From Dentipellis sp. KUC8613 (Eukaryota; Basidiomycota; Agaricomycetes; Russulales; Hericiaceae), in assembly GCA_002286715.1 (NCBI GenBank), contig NSJX01000030.1, forward strand, positions 123,034 through 187,033: a DNA stretch of 64,000 nt, in the 5' to 3' direction. The notes below the pieces were generated by a model that had not been told where the DNA came from, did not search any database, and saw only the letters and a program-made list of their open reading frames with translations. Position 1 is the first letter of the stretch; every line of letters starts with the position of its first letter. Shown here one piece after another: positions 11,563 to 22,761 of the stretch. Both the position numbers and the translations under genes were made by a program.

Positions 11563-13099
11563 CTACCAGTTTACAGACTGGCATGGTCGCAACTCGCGCT
11601 GTACATTGCTCAATCCAAGAGCGGGGGCGGAGTGGCCTCCCAGTTGAAGCATTTCGCTCTCGCGCGTTCCCCAGGGCTCGCTAGCGATCTGTACCGGCTT
11701 CTGATAATGAAACGCCGGAATGAAGTTGGACGCGGTCTCCGGGGGTTGCACGATTATTTCAATGGCGTACTGGGAAGAATATTGAGTAGAGCATTTTAGC
11801 AGACGAAGGACCTTGTTCTCACCGCCATTTCTATGGTCTCGCTAACGTGCCATGATTGCTCAGCCCCTGGCTGCCCCATCAAGAGTTCATAGATCTCCTC
11901 AGAAGATCCCTCTCGAGAGTGCGTGTCCACGAAAGTCGCGCTCGACACTACAGATCGGCGACTCGTACAGAGGTTATTGCCCTTGACCCATGCTCGGCTC
12001 CGTTTAATTAGTCGGATTTCAGCGCGGCGCAATAGCAGTTCTGTCAAAGCAGGAGCTTGCGGACTGCAGACACAGAGTTTGAGGAGCATGTGAAAGCCCG
12101 AGGAGAAGACCGGGTCCGAGGGGAAGGTTATCTGGGTCGGTATGAGAAGCAGTGGCGACAAGGACGCTCAGAGGCCTCGCTTACATTAACTGACGGCGCA
12201 TTGGGGTTGGAGGTTGCGCGGAGACCGCAAGGCCAACGTGTGTTGAGATGCACGTTGGTGAGCACGCCAGAAGCTACGTAGGCAGCATTCGTAATATCGC
12301 CTCTGAAGGGAGGTCTAGGCGGCCACGTTTTTGGAAAATAAAATAGAGGAACCGTCCGTCTATGGGGAGGGCGTCAGCAACCGGTGAATGGAATGATGGA
12401 CATCTTACTGGGTGTGTCTGCGGAGACCCTTCCGAAAGACATCGACCTTGAGTACGTATGATACTTCGGTCGATACCCCAGGGCTCCAGGATGCGTAGGA
12501 GGGTGGTAGGACAGTAGTGCCGCCCTGGCAGTAGGTCGGGAAAGGTATCGAAAAGTCAGACGTGTGGCCGGGTAAATAGAACCCGCCCTCTGGAGGCGGT
12601 GGGAAAACGATCGTCTTGTTTACCACCGCAAGGTCGACCGAGTCTGCGAGCATCCCTCGCTGAGAGGTGGTTACCTTGACAGTGCCAAGTAGCTTCACAT
12701 AGAAGCGGATGTATAAGTGAGCGGATTTGAAAGGAAGAAATGGAGCCATACTGTTGCAGTCATCCGAAAGGCATACGTTGACTTCCCCTCCAAGAACTTC
12801 ACCGTTCCTTCAACTACCCCATTGAACCCGTAAGCGGGGCGCGGGAATCCCCAGAACCTAGGGCCAAGGTTGATCAAGGGGTTCTTGCACGCATAAATAA
12901 AATGCGAGCAAGGGTTAGGCTCCCTTGAATCTGCGGTGAGATCGGCCTGGGACGAAGGTCCAGCCTGAGGAGAGGAAGCAGCTTGGAGTACGCGCTCCGA
13001 GTCTGCTGCTAAAGGAGAGTATGCGGGTGAGGAGACAATCTCAGGTTCTGTCGTAAAGTAGCTGTCCATGTCAGAGCGTGGGGGTAGCAATGCAACCAT
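11563..13099 (-). CDS. Alpha-arrestin domain protein
   Basis: Alpha-arrestins are adaptors that recruit Rsp5/Nedd4 ubiquitin ligases to plasma-membrane transporters and receptors. The start at CAT 13097-13099 gives MVALLPPRSDMDSYFTTEPE; an in-frame alternative Met lies ten codons on. A disordered Ser/Ala/Pro segment is followed by the arrestin N fold (GFNGVVEGTVKFLEGKSTYA, then after an intron LLGTVKVTTSQRGMLADSVD and GFYLPGHTSDFSIPFPTYCQ). A PPSY sequence within VLPPSYASWSPG fits the PPxY pattern, although it sits in the folded region. The C-terminal half is spread over several short exons; the last strand EIIVQPPETASNFIPAFHYQ leads to the end PCQSVNW and the stop at 11563-11565. Family is confident from the fold pattern; the specific paralogue is unknown. 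Confidence 0.8.
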
Positions 13100-13613
13100 G
13101 GAGGGCAGGGCAGGGTGTTATGTACCAAACGAGCGGTGGTATTAAACCCATGTGTACTGTGACTCAGGGCCGGCTAACAAGTTTGACACATTGTCATCAG
13201 TGTGGCTAGTTCTGGCACATATAGAAACCTACTCTGGTGCAAATATGCAGAAGATCAGCCAGGGGCATACTTGGGAGGCAGTGATATGGTACGAACGTGT
13301 AACTTTTGGAGGCAACGGCCGACCGATCGCGACATTCGGACGAGTTTTGAATGATTGATGGCAACTGCGAGGGTGTTGAATGAGAGTAACAAAGCAGCAT
13401 ATTGGATCGTGTCAGTATGACGCCAACGCGCTCGAGCATGACAGTCAGCAAATCCATTTGTTCGAGTCAGAGTCTTTGAGCGCGCGCGTCCGAGTCGGTG
13501 AACAGAGTGTGCCGGGGTCCCCGCATCAGTCCACCGGGACCCCGTGCGTTTCCCCGCGCCGGCAACATATCCGCCCGGTCGAGCGTCCTCCGCCTTCCTC
13601 ATCCTCACCCAAG
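13100..13613. promoter_or_regulatory. Divergent intergenic region of arrestin and HIBADH genes
   Basis: Start codons of the two flanking genes point away from each other, so both promoters lie here. A full TGACTCA (Gcn4/CPRE consensus) is at 13160-13166, about 60 bp before the arrestin start; one copy may be chance. The reading frame upstream of the HIBADH start stays open from 13380 but has low-complexity composition and is judged non-coding. Confidence 0.5.
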
Positions 13614-14837
13614 ATGAGGCTTTCTGCTATCAGTCTTCAGCAATGGGAGCGATATGCTGTCCGCGGCAAAAGCACCAGTTTCATTGGCCTCGGACGAATG
13701 GGATCCGAGATGGCTTTTAACCTCTTCTCCAAACGATACGCGGAAGCCAACGACGCTCACTTCGTCGTCTGTGATGCGGTCCCTGATGCTGCCGGTAGCT
13801 TCTGCGATAATTTCGTCAAGCATTTCCCTGGCGCGAAGATGGCTGTTGCATTCACGCCGGAGGAGTTCGTCTGTTCTCATACGGTCGTGTCTCGGCTAAC
13901 CGTCGTTCTCGTTCCAGAGCCGTACTAGCCTCGAGCACCGTTGTTACGATGTTGCCTTCGTCTCCCCATGTGCGCAAGGTCTATACCGAGTCTAGTGGCA
14001 TCATACCCACTTTGCGTCTGCTATCTGCGGAGGAAGCCAAGGCAACTCTCTGCATCGACTCTACAACACTCGACGTCGAGGTCGGCCGAGAGGTAGCCGC
14101 TGAGACGCAAGAGACGGGCGCAGACATGGTGGATGCACCTGTCTCTGGAGGTGCGAGATCTGAACTGGGCTGTCGTGCGAGCATCTTACCCCTGTTGCAC
14201 TAGGCGTAACAGGTGCGAAGGCCGGCACACTGTCGTTCCTCGTTGGAGGGGAAGAAAGAGCATTCCTGCGTGCACAGCCGATACTCGCCGCTATGGGTAA
14301 ACGTATTATACACTGCGGCCCTTCGGGCTCAGGTCTGGCGGCTAAAATCTGCAATAACCTCGTTCTGGGTGTGGAGCAGATTGTGGTTGCGGAGGCGATG
14401 CTGCTCGGGCAACGGCTCGGTCTGGATCCAGCGGTTCTTGCAGGCGTGATAAACTGTTCGACGGGCGCCTGCTGGTCTTCAATGGTCAACAACCCTGTCC
14501 CAGGCGCCTTGCCAGACAAGTCGCCGCCATGCGAACGCGACTACGAGGGCGGCTTCGCGACATCATTGATGCTGAAGGTGCGTGAACGTGGCATCTTCGC
14601 GTGGCGCACGGGCAGATCACCTGCTTTTGAACACAGGATCTCGGCTTGGCGACAAACGTCTCGAGTAACTCCGGCAGCCCTGTGCCGTTGGCGGAAGCGG
14701 CAGAAAGCATCTATGCAGAGGTCGTGAGGCGCAACCCTGACTTGGGAAACCAGGACTTCTCGTCAGTGTACAAATATCTAAGAGCAGCGGCAGAGGAAGG
14801 AAGGAAGGTGCACGTAGGGGAAGTGATCTCTGAGTGA
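13614..14837 (+). CDS. 3-hydroxyisobutyrate dehydrogenase
   Basis: This enzyme oxidises 3-hydroxyisobutyrate to methylmalonate semialdehyde with NAD+ in valine breakdown, normally in mitochondria. The N-terminal Rossmann motif is FIGLGRMGSEMAFNLFSK. Then come TVVTMLPSSPHVRKVY, the substrate-binding DAPVSGG..VTGAKAGTLSFLVGG (split by an intron at about 14152-14205), and the catalytic lysine in GSGLAAKICNNLVLGVEQI. The C-terminal helical domain contains CSTGACWSSMVNNPVPG and ends EEGRKVHVGEVISE. There are three introns. The chosen ATG at 13614 leaves only about 20 residues before the NAD-binding motif (MRLSAISLQQWERYAVRGKS), a short but basic presequence. Length is about 330 residues, normal for the family. 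Confidence 0.94.
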
Positions 14838-15042
14838 AGACGTTCATGTAGCGAGGACGTGGAAATGTACAATGATTGGATTTTGGAACGGAGGATGAGG
14901 ACGATTGAAGCGGAGGTAAAGGATGCTGACCCGATCTTGGGTATGAAAATCGGGATATATAATCTGGGAGCAAGTCCTGCGCGGAACCTTCTTTTTAGCG
15001 CCCACCTTGACAACGCTCTTTGCTGAGCTGCTCCTACCAGGC

Positions 15043-15111
15043 CTTCTCTTGTCTCCCTCCTCCTCCCTCCCGTGCATGCTCCTCCTCTTGTAGAATCCCC
15101 CCATTCCCCTC
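15043..15111 (+). promoter_or_regulatory. Pyrimidine-rich tract before an SDR gene start
   Basis: A strongly C/T-rich stretch lies directly before the start codon at 15112. CT-rich tracts just upstream of the ATG are common at transcription start sites of well-expressed fungal genes; a similar one precedes YPT1. Function is inferred. Confidence 0.35.
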
Positions 15112-16940
15112 ATGTCCGAAAAACCCAATGCCATCATCTTTGGTTTGTACCCACATCTTGCACCCCCTTTGCCCCCTTCACGTCCTCATTATTTGCCTCT
15201 GTCGCTTCAGGTGGTGTCAATACCTGTGCACGCTCCCTCGCGTCCTTTCTCGTCCCTGTAGAGGGCGAATCCCTCGTATCTGTGAGTTGTCCGTTGCGAT
15301 CGCGTCCATCGCGGTGCCTCACCGCGTTCGGCCCACGCGGGTTAGAATTTGCGGATTGTGGATAAATACTCTGTGGTCCCCGCAACAACGTACGTCTCCA
15401 CTTCTCATTCCATCGCGTCTTGTCTGATATCGCCTCTTTGCAGCTATATTGGTTCCGAATTTCCCAAGGTTCTGGAAAAAGACAATGTAGAATACAAACA
15501 AGCGAATCTCACCGTACCAGGTGCGTTCGTTGGCCCTTATCCTGATCTCCCCCATTCAAACGTGTCCTAGCGGCTGTAACGTCTGCCTTCGAACCTCCTG
15601 AGGGCCAGGCGCCTTATTCATATGTATTCGACCTGACTGGCGATATTGCTTACGATCGCTCGGACATGGTGCGTGTCGTCTCAGGTGCTCGGACGCTCAC
15701 CCCCTTCACACACCTCGCACGTCGCTCAGGTTCAAATCAACCATACTTGCAATGTCGCCCGCCTCGTAGGCACCGAGGCTGCCAAGCGCAATGTGAAGGC
15801 CTACATCCGCTTGCAGGAGCCGTGGTATGAGTGCTCCGAGAAGGGCACCCACGATGAGAAGGAGAACCCCAAGCCCCTCGGTGTGCTCGGAACATGGTGG
15901 CATGAGACGCTCCGCATCCTGGGTGCCATCGAGGGGTGTGTGATTCTCAAAATTTTGCGTGGGAGCGATCCGCTGACTATCAGTCCCCCCAGCCTGAACC
16001 TTGTAATCCTTCGCATAGGCCTGGTGTATGGGCCATACATCGATTTTGGATTGAGTGAGTCTTCACGGCATTCTTCGCTGGATCAATCAACCGATCTGTG
16101 ATTCTTGCGCAGTGACAAATGTGTTGACCGTGGCTTCGGTGTACGGACACATCAAACAACCAATGAAGTCCCTGTAAGTTTCTTGTTGTCCTGGGGCATT
16201 CATTCGCTTACGGCTTCGGCTTCCATACAGGTGGAAACCTGGCAAGAACCCGATGAATACCATCCACGCGGACGATGTCGCCAACGGGCTGTGGACCTGT
16301 GCTAACTGGATTGCCCCTATCGGCCGCGCCAAAGCAGACGAAATTGCCGGCGAAGTGATCTCCTTCAACAACGACAAAAGCAAGTTGGCCGACGCCCCAG
16401 GCGCGCCTCCCCCCGACAAGAAGGTCATCGCTCCCCTGTTCAATCTGGTAAGTTTTATCTATTGCAAGGCCGCATATCTGGCTGATGCGAATGTGAAACA
16501 GACCGATGATAATGAGACAACGCTGCACAAGGCTGGTGAGACGATGACCGGGCTGTTCGGCACTACGTTTGAATACCACAATTTCGTCACCAGCACCCTC
16601 GTCCGCGTACGTCCCCATACCATCTACCCAGGACGCGTCTTGATCCTGATGTTGATCCCTGTAGTTTCGTCTCGAAGATGTCGTAGAAGAAATCAACGAG
16701 GCCCATGTCGGCGCGTGGGCCGAAATGATCACCAAGTCGAAACCGCCTGTGCCTAACACACACCTCTCCGCATACATGGACACGTTCGCTCTGCAGAAGC
16801 ACTCTATGGCCTTCTCCAACGGGAAGATCAAGAGGATTCTCGGGTTCAAGCTGAAGCGACCGTACATGACCCAGGAGGTGCTGCGCGAGATCGTCGACAA
16901 GTGGAAGGATGAGGGCAGCTGGCCCACGCTCGACGGCTAG
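15112..16940 (+). CDS. Atypical NAD(P)-binding epimerase/dehydratase-like SDR protein
   Basis: This resembles extended short-chain dehydrogenases of the NAD-dependent epimerase/3-beta-HSD type. The start ATG gives MSEKPNAIIFG, which joins after an intron (about 15141-15209) to GVNTCARSLASFLVPVEGES. Later segments are LRIVDKYSVVPATTYIGSEF, YVFDLTGDIAYDRSDMVQIN, VLGTWWHETLRILGAIEGLN, LVILRIGLVYGPYIDFGLMT and NTIHADDVANGLWTCANWIA, the last two matching the epimerase pattern R-x-G-x-VYGP and H-x-DDVA. The C terminus is YMTQEVLREIVDKWKDEGSW. The usual glycine-rich motif is altered (FGGVNTCARS), and I see no clear YxxxK. Length is about 450 residues with seven introns. It could be a fungal-specific reductase-like protein; its substrate is unknown. 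Confidence 0.8.
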
Positions 16941-17353
16941 TCGATCTGTCGGTTCCCCTGCTCTTTGTATCATGCGTTCGTTCCCACCCTCCTTGTGCTC
17001 CGCAATGCTTTTCATCGCGTCTGACAACATTTAGTTATTCATTCAGTTCTCCTTGCTCACACCCCGCGGGGTCGATCTGGTCCAGTGCTTTTTATATACC
17101 TGCATCCATCCGCTCATTGCTTTCGCCCCTTCTACTCTGTACACATACCTTATTTGTCGCCTCCAACTTAATAGTCTGCCTGTTCCGCGCATGTTGCGTG
17201 CGCATGCCGAAGAATTTACCAGGAAAACGAATGTTGTTGCACCTTATGAACTATGATGAATGTAGATGACCATTACATACTTACAACTGCTTCGCAATGG
17301 AACAACTGACTGTCAATCTCGCGGAAGCACAAGAATGATATGATTTGATAGGA
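16941..17353. other. Intergenic region between convergent SDR and dioxygenase genes
   Basis: It contains the 3' flanks of both genes. I see no open frame with coding character and no RNA gene. Confidence 0.6.
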
Positions 17354-18644
17354 TTAAAGTCCGAACGCGACAGTCTGCGACCCAAACAGCGCAGACAGCA
17401 CCCGCACGTCGCCGTCGTCCCCGGCCCCCGCTGCGACGTATATTGGCACCAGATGCTCCTCGCGGGGATGCGACGCGCGGAATCCGGGGTGATTCTTCAG
17501 ATTCATCATTGCCTCTTTGCGCGCTTGGGGCTACACGGAACGCGACATGCATGAGTATTACGGGCTATAGAGAGAAAGCGATCAAAAAATTCAGACGCAC
17601 ATGTGCGACGGCCATGGCATTCGTGACCGCATCGCTGAAGGCGCGTTGGTTCTCGCGTGCAGTGTCGGGACTGAAACTCGCGAAATCACGAAGATTGTGG
17701 ACGGTCACGCCACCCGCGAGCACGAGGATGCCTTCCTTCCTGATCACAGAACGTGAGTTGCAGACAGATGTGGGTGTATCAGGATGAATGATGACGGACC
17801 GAAGCTGCTTGACAGCCTGCCCAATGGCCCAGTTTGTTTCGGGGCTGAGGGATTCTTCGATAGATGCCTGGATGACAGGGATGTCCCTAAACGTCTCGCC
17901 GAACATCAGGCGGAAGGGAACGAAGACGCCGTGGTCTAACCCCGGCCCCGGGAAACCCGTTCGTCCATCCCTTCCACGAGGCTCCTCCTTGGGTGTAAGG
18001 CGGGCAGGCATACCAGCCTACGCGGGTCGTCAATTTGGGGACCCCAGGTTATCAGGTATAAAGTATATACCTCTTTGAAGAGGTCAACTACGCGTTTTGC
18101 AATTGCCGAGTCTCCCTTCGAGCTGAACTTGAGCTGGTACAAGGGTCGATCAAACCCATAATAATCCATGAGAAGAGGGTTTTCATCCCCATAGTCCGTC
18201 ACTACCTCAGGCTAGATTAACCACTAAATCTTAGAGTCAAGATAAAATGCACTGACCCAGTCGTTCCCCGCGCGTCTCCCAATGTGCGCTGAACACCACG
18301 ATGCCCTTCGGCTTATACTTCTCGAGCAGGGTGGGACCAAAGTCCGTCAAGAAATGTGCCAGCGAACTGCCAGGGCCAAAATGCTTCATAACGGCTTCTG
18401 CAGGTCCAAAGCCACGACCGTTGTCCGGCTCCTCAGGAAAGGCAAGCATGGGCGAACCATGCCCAAAGAAGAATGCCGGGATATTGTCAGGAGTCGCTGG
18501 AAGCGCCTTCAGGGCTGCTTGCCACTCTGGACGAGTGGTGGGGAGTGCGGCCGAGGCTGGCATTGACGCGAATGTTCGACGGAGGAAGCTGGAGAGTGGC
18601 CTATACAGGATGGCGACGAGCACGAATGCTACAGCAGAGAGCAA
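17354..18644 (-). CDS. LigB/DODA-type extradiol dioxygenase with N-terminal membrane segment
   Basis: This belongs to the class III extradiol ring-cleaving dioxygenases (4,5-DOPA dioxygenase/LigB fold), non-haem Fe(II) enzymes that open catecholic rings. The N terminus is MLSAVAFVLVAILYRPLSSF, a likely membrane anchor or signal-anchor. Expected metal and active-site histidines sit in AFFFGHGSPMLAF, GIVVFSAHWETRG, GLDHGVFVPFRLMF and LVLAGGVTVHNLRDF. The C terminus contains KNHPGFRASHPREEHLVPIY and ends TVAFGL at the TAA (17354-17356 on the plus strand). Length is about 360 residues, longer than the ~270 of plant DODA because of the N-terminal part. There are three introns. The substrate cannot be told from sequence; DOPA or other catechols are possible. 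An internal start at MPASAALPTT would give a soluble form. Confidence 0.88.
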
Positions 18645-18861
18645 GGAAAGGGAATGAAGACGAGCCAGGATAGCACAGATTGAGGAAAGAGATATAGAGC
18701 ATGGTGGAATGACTATTTGCAGGAAATAGAAATTGTGCTGAGCGAGACTTGGGCGCCTTGGGCCTCGACGTTCTTGCTGACGCCAGCCGTTTCACGTCAA
18801 CCATTCACGCGCCTCTAAGTCGGGCGTCTAATCAATTGCTGCTAAGTTAATTGCTAACACC
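18645..18861. promoter_or_regulatory. Short bidirectional promoter of the dioxygenase and TFB3 genes
   Basis: The two start codons are 217 bp apart and point outward, so the promoters must lie here or overlap. No specific factor site was recognised. Confidence 0.5.
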
Positions 18862-20188
18862 ATGTCCAGCGCAGGGCGGTCCAATGCTGGCGGATGGCTT
18901 CGCGGCTCTGCTATCCGCAAGGGCACCTCTTCGAACAATGCGTCAAGGTCGCTTACCCCGCAGGTGCACAGCACCTCTACTACCGTCTTTGGCGGGGGCG
19001 TGAAGGACCCTTCAGGCAGGACATCCGAGTTCTTCGTCAGTTTCTCGCTAAGGTCTCCCTTCCCCACTGCTGACCCTCTTCTCGACAGTCAATGGATGAC
19101 CAATGTCCTGTCTGCAAGTCAGACAGGTACCTGAACCCTAAGCTGCGTTTACTCGTTAGCTCATGTTACCACAAAATGTACGCCGTCTCCTGTGAACGCC
19201 TACTCACGCTCATATTGGCCTAGGTGCGAATCATGCATCGACCGACTGTTTACTCTTGGACCTGCGCCTTGTCCCATTTGTAACAAAATACTGAGGAAGC
19301 TCGCCTTCATCCCACAAACCTTCGAGGACCTCTCTGTCGAGAAAGAAGTATCTGTACGCCGACGCATTGCAAAAGAGTGCGTCCTGAATCTTGCCCACAC
19401 GTGGTCACCCGCGCTTAATCACACATTGCATCTAGATTCAACAAGCGCAGAGAGGACTTTGCAGATCTCCGCGCCTACAATGACTACCTCGAGATGGTCG
19501 AAGACATCAGTGCGTTTGTCTGTCTGCCCTGCTTACGCAGACCACCAATCTCGATTTGTCACTAGCCTTCAACCTCATAAACGACATTGACATACCCGAA
19601 ACCGAGGCTCGCATCGCGGCTTACCGCAAAGAGAACGCGGCTCTCACGGAGCTGAACTCGCAACGCGAGGAGGCTTACGTGCAGGCCCTCAAGGAGCAAG
19701 AGGAGGCCGAAAAACGCGAGCGCCAACTGCGCGCGGACGAGCTGCGCCGTGCGGAAGAGGAAGAGCGTGACGCGCGCGAGAATGAACGGCGCGAGCTCAT
19801 CGACTCGCTCGAACGCAGCGACGCGGATGCCGCCCGCCTCGTACGCCGCTCGCGGGCGGATGCACTCAAGCGTGCTGCTGCGCGCACGGCAGCCGCGAGC
19901 CAGGCTGTCCAGCAGAGCTCCGCGATGCTCCTGCGCAACCGCGCGGCGCAGAGTAGCACTGTCCCAGACGTGCCGCACGTACCCCTGCAGGACGACTGGT
20001 ACGCGTACGACGACAAGTACACGATGCGGGAGACATACGTCGACCCCGCGAGTGAGGCCGTCCGCCGCGATCGCGAGGGTATCATGCGTGCCGGAGGCTA
20101 TCGCGTTGAGGAGGCTTGGGAGCGTGCACTGAGGAGCGCTGTGGCGGGGTTGGAAGTGACCCCTCTGGTCGGACTGGAACCTTCATGA
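18862..20188 (+). CDS. TFB3: TFIIH/CAK assembly factor Tfb3 (MAT1)
   Basis: Tfb3/MAT1 is the RING-finger subunit that tethers the CDK-activating kinase (Kin28/CDK7 with cyclin H) to TFIIH in transcription initiation and repair. After a ~55-residue Ser/Gly-rich leader comes the C3HC4 RING: CPVCKSDRYLNPKLRLLVSS, CYHKMCESCIDRLF and CPICNKILRKL. The linker FIPQTFEDLSVEKEVSVRRR and the helical region NKRREDFADLRAYNDYLEMV follow. A long Glu/Arg-rich coiled coil comes next (EEAYVQALKEQEEAEKREREQ-like, residues about 180-270). The end is VAGLEVTPLVGLEPS. Four introns interrupt the 5' half; the 3' exon from 19565 is long. The N-terminal leader before the RING is longer than in human MAT1. Confidence 0.93.
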
Positions 20189-20500
20189 GCCACGAACAGC
20201 TTTCTCCCCATGACTTTTGTTGACACTTTACACGATTGGACTCTGTATCCCTAGTTTTCTGTGTAATAAATCCTTGTTGGCCCTTGAAGGCATTAGATTA
20301 TACAACTGTGGTATACGTGCGTGCATGCAAGAAAGCGGGATGTAGACGAGTGCGTGGTAGTCCGTATTATCCTAAGTAAATAAGCGTGCGGTGTCGTGCA
20401 GTAATCTAATAGGAGTTGATAGTCCTGAAGTCCTGACGAGAATGCAATCCGGGGCCGAGTCCACATTCGATCCGACTCCTAAGGACGGTACTAGTACCGG
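20189..20500. other. Intergenic region between convergent TFB3 and ZUP1-like genes
   Basis: It contains the 3' flanks of both genes, including AATAAA-like sequence near 20266. No other feature is seen. Confidence 0.55.
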
Positions 20501-22562
20501 CTAGCAGGCCTTCTCGCTAGTCACTATGCGCCTCGCCAGCTTCTCAGTCTCACTCAGCGGTTCCCTGAGCGGGAAGGGGAAATACAAGATCTGATACCGG
20601 TCCTGTTCACTGATGCCAAATCAAGTCCTGCCAAGCGTCAAGAAAGATACTCGATACTCACTTGAGTGATTTCTCGCTGACTCTGAATATCTTCAGAACC
20701 TTTGAGAACTCTTTCGTCAGATCGATCTGGACTACACTCTTCTGTGCTGCGGAGCTGTTTGTGGTATTGTTTCCATTCTGTTCCGCCCCAGCCGAGGGCA
20801 AGTCGTCCTCATCGTCGTCGATTACGATCACTTCGCTGGCTGCTCGCACCCGCTTTGCAGGCGGCGTCTCAGGCTTCTCTGGGGACAAGCTTGCTTTACG
20901 CTTTGCTTGGAATGGCTTCTTTATGTGCTGGATAAATCGCCGTGCCCGTCCTTCCTTCTCATGATCGTGGCCAGCCATAGAACCTTGCCCGTCGTCCGCT
21001 CTAAATCGAGCAAGAGCTGCATTTCGGATATCGTTGGGGATATTTCTGCCATGAGATGCCGGTAAGCTGCTAGATTAGAGCTCTAGAATCAATGATGAAC
21101 TTACTTGGAAGGATCGAACACCAGGAGGTTGAGGCCCTTTTTAGTCAGTTCATATCCGACCACGGTGCGCGAATGCCCGCTGTGCTGCAGAACCAGGGGC
21201 ATGCGGTCAGTGATGACCACAGGCGACCGCAACGCATTATCGATTGTCCGCTTCCTGTGGTCTTCTGGAAGTGAGAAGTATTGCCGTATCCATCTCACAA
21301 GAGGGCCGACCCCTACACGATGAGAAAACATCAAGAACGAGCAGAACGCATTCTTGAGCAACTCTACCTTTATTTTTCAAATCAAAGTCAGCCAGCTGGG
21401 CGCTGCATTGATCAGTATTAGAGATACGCTAGGTGGCTGCAAGTATCAGAACTCACGGGATACCACGATATGTGAAAGCAACATAAAGCTCTGTAATGAT
21501 GTTGAGCATGCCGTCGTCAGACAAAAACGATAGCTGCAAGACCTGCTGTTCCTATCCACTTGCGAGTGTCGACCAGCTTGTTAGAAAGTTGTTGTGCCCC
21601 TTCTCCGTCATAACCTTCACAGACCGCGCAAGGAACGTTATTCTTTGGTTCAAAATTCAATAATGTGAGACAACAAACCCTTGCTCCATGCTTCTTCCAC
21701 GAGATGTTGCAGATTCCGGACACTGGGCGGAGGTGGCCCGTCAAGCAGGGAGAAATATCCTATTTGCATCGGCTGGTCCATGAGCGCTGTGCAGGCCATC
21801 AAGTAATTCCTATATCTAAGATAGGGTGAGTCGTACTATGGGTGAAGATTGCTGAGAAGATCATGCACCCGCAGCCCCATCCGCCGTCCCAGTTTTGCTG
21901 AAATATATGAACTGTCCTCGAATAACAGAGGACAGCCCTCTGACTGTCGCCTTTATCATGGGCAACCGTGAGGGCTCGCTTTATCAAAGGTATCAAACCT
22001 TGACAATGTGTTGCTAAGTGTAAGCACTTTTTTAGCTAGTGTGCGGCGGAGGACATACCAGGAGAGAAATTATCCGGAGGTTCCACCTCTTCGGAAGGAT
22101 ACCAGAACGTGTCGTCCTTTGTCCAAGTTTTGTACTTGTGCATAGGAGACTTGATGAATGAAGGCGGCTTCAGTGTACTGGATTTGTTCAACGACGCTAC
22201 AGTGCATGACATCAGTTTAATACTTGGGGGAGCACTGGGAAAGTCACCTGTCGAAGAAGCAGCCTGGGGTTGCTCGTTGAAATGGACCTCATAGTGAGCC
22301 TGTCTTGCAGTCATGGAGAGGTCTTCCAGATTTGCAGAGCATATCTGACATTGGAGCAGATCCCTGATGTATAATAGATGCCGATGAGGTATATTTCCTC
22401 GGAACATGGCACATACGATGGTGGAGTCTGATTCGACTTGCCCAGAGACGCAGGTTTCGAGGGACCTTGCTTGATTGAGATGAACTCAACATCGCTCGAG
22501 CCATCGTCTACAGACAGGGCGGATGGCATGAGTGCCCGCTCTGAGTGTTGCAGGAGCGGCAA
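20501..22562 (-). CDS. ZUFSP/ZUP1-family K63-specific deubiquitinase (peptidase C78)
   Basis: Peptidase C78 enzymes include UFM1 proteases and the K63-ubiquitin-specific ZUP1, which acts in genome stability. The start at CAT 22560-22562 gives MPLLQHSERALMPSALSVDD. A C2H2-like finger follows: CQICSANLEDLSMTARQAHY, then EVHF. The catalytic domain has IPLIKRALTVAHDKGDSQRA, the Cys nucleophile in GGWGCGYRN, GYDGEGAQQLSNKLVDTRKW with IGTAELYVAFTYRG, the His in LVLQHSGHSRTVVGYE and the Asp in NLLVFDPSK. A C-terminal Lys-rich, acidic segment (VIVIDDDEDDLP) leads to the last exon, EQDRYQILYFPFPLREPL, ending TSEKAC at CTA 20501-20503. At least eight introns. ZUP1-like rather than UFSP1/2 is favoured by the N-terminal zinc finger. 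Confidence 0.88.
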
Positions 22563-22761
22563 TGCAGCCCAAGCTGCTTATAATAACCTTTGTCCGAACA
22601 GGTTAAGTACCTCGGGCTGCCCGCCGGCCCGGGGCTATGTTGCCCTTCCGGATCGGGCGCGCGTAAAACGCTAAGCGCGGCGCAACTGCCTTGACGTCTT
22701 CCTTCCACAACCCTCGTGCACAACCTCTTTGTCTCGTACACCGCAAGTAATCACACAAAAA
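22563..22761. promoter_or_regulatory. Short bidirectional promoter of the ZUP1-like and CHORD genes
   Basis: Only 199 bp separate the two outward-pointing start codons. No specific site was identified. Confidence 0.45.

Noticed and set aside
13380..13613. In-frame N-terminal extension of the 3-hydroxyisobutyrate dehydrogenase
   Set aside because: The sequence is low-complexity and unlike a mitochondrial presequence; the ATG at 13614 gives the expected length.
13614..18644. A metabolic gene cluster of HIBADH, SDR and dioxygenase
   Set aside because: The three genes have different orientations and belong to unrelated pathways; no transporter, regulator or core synthase accompanies them.
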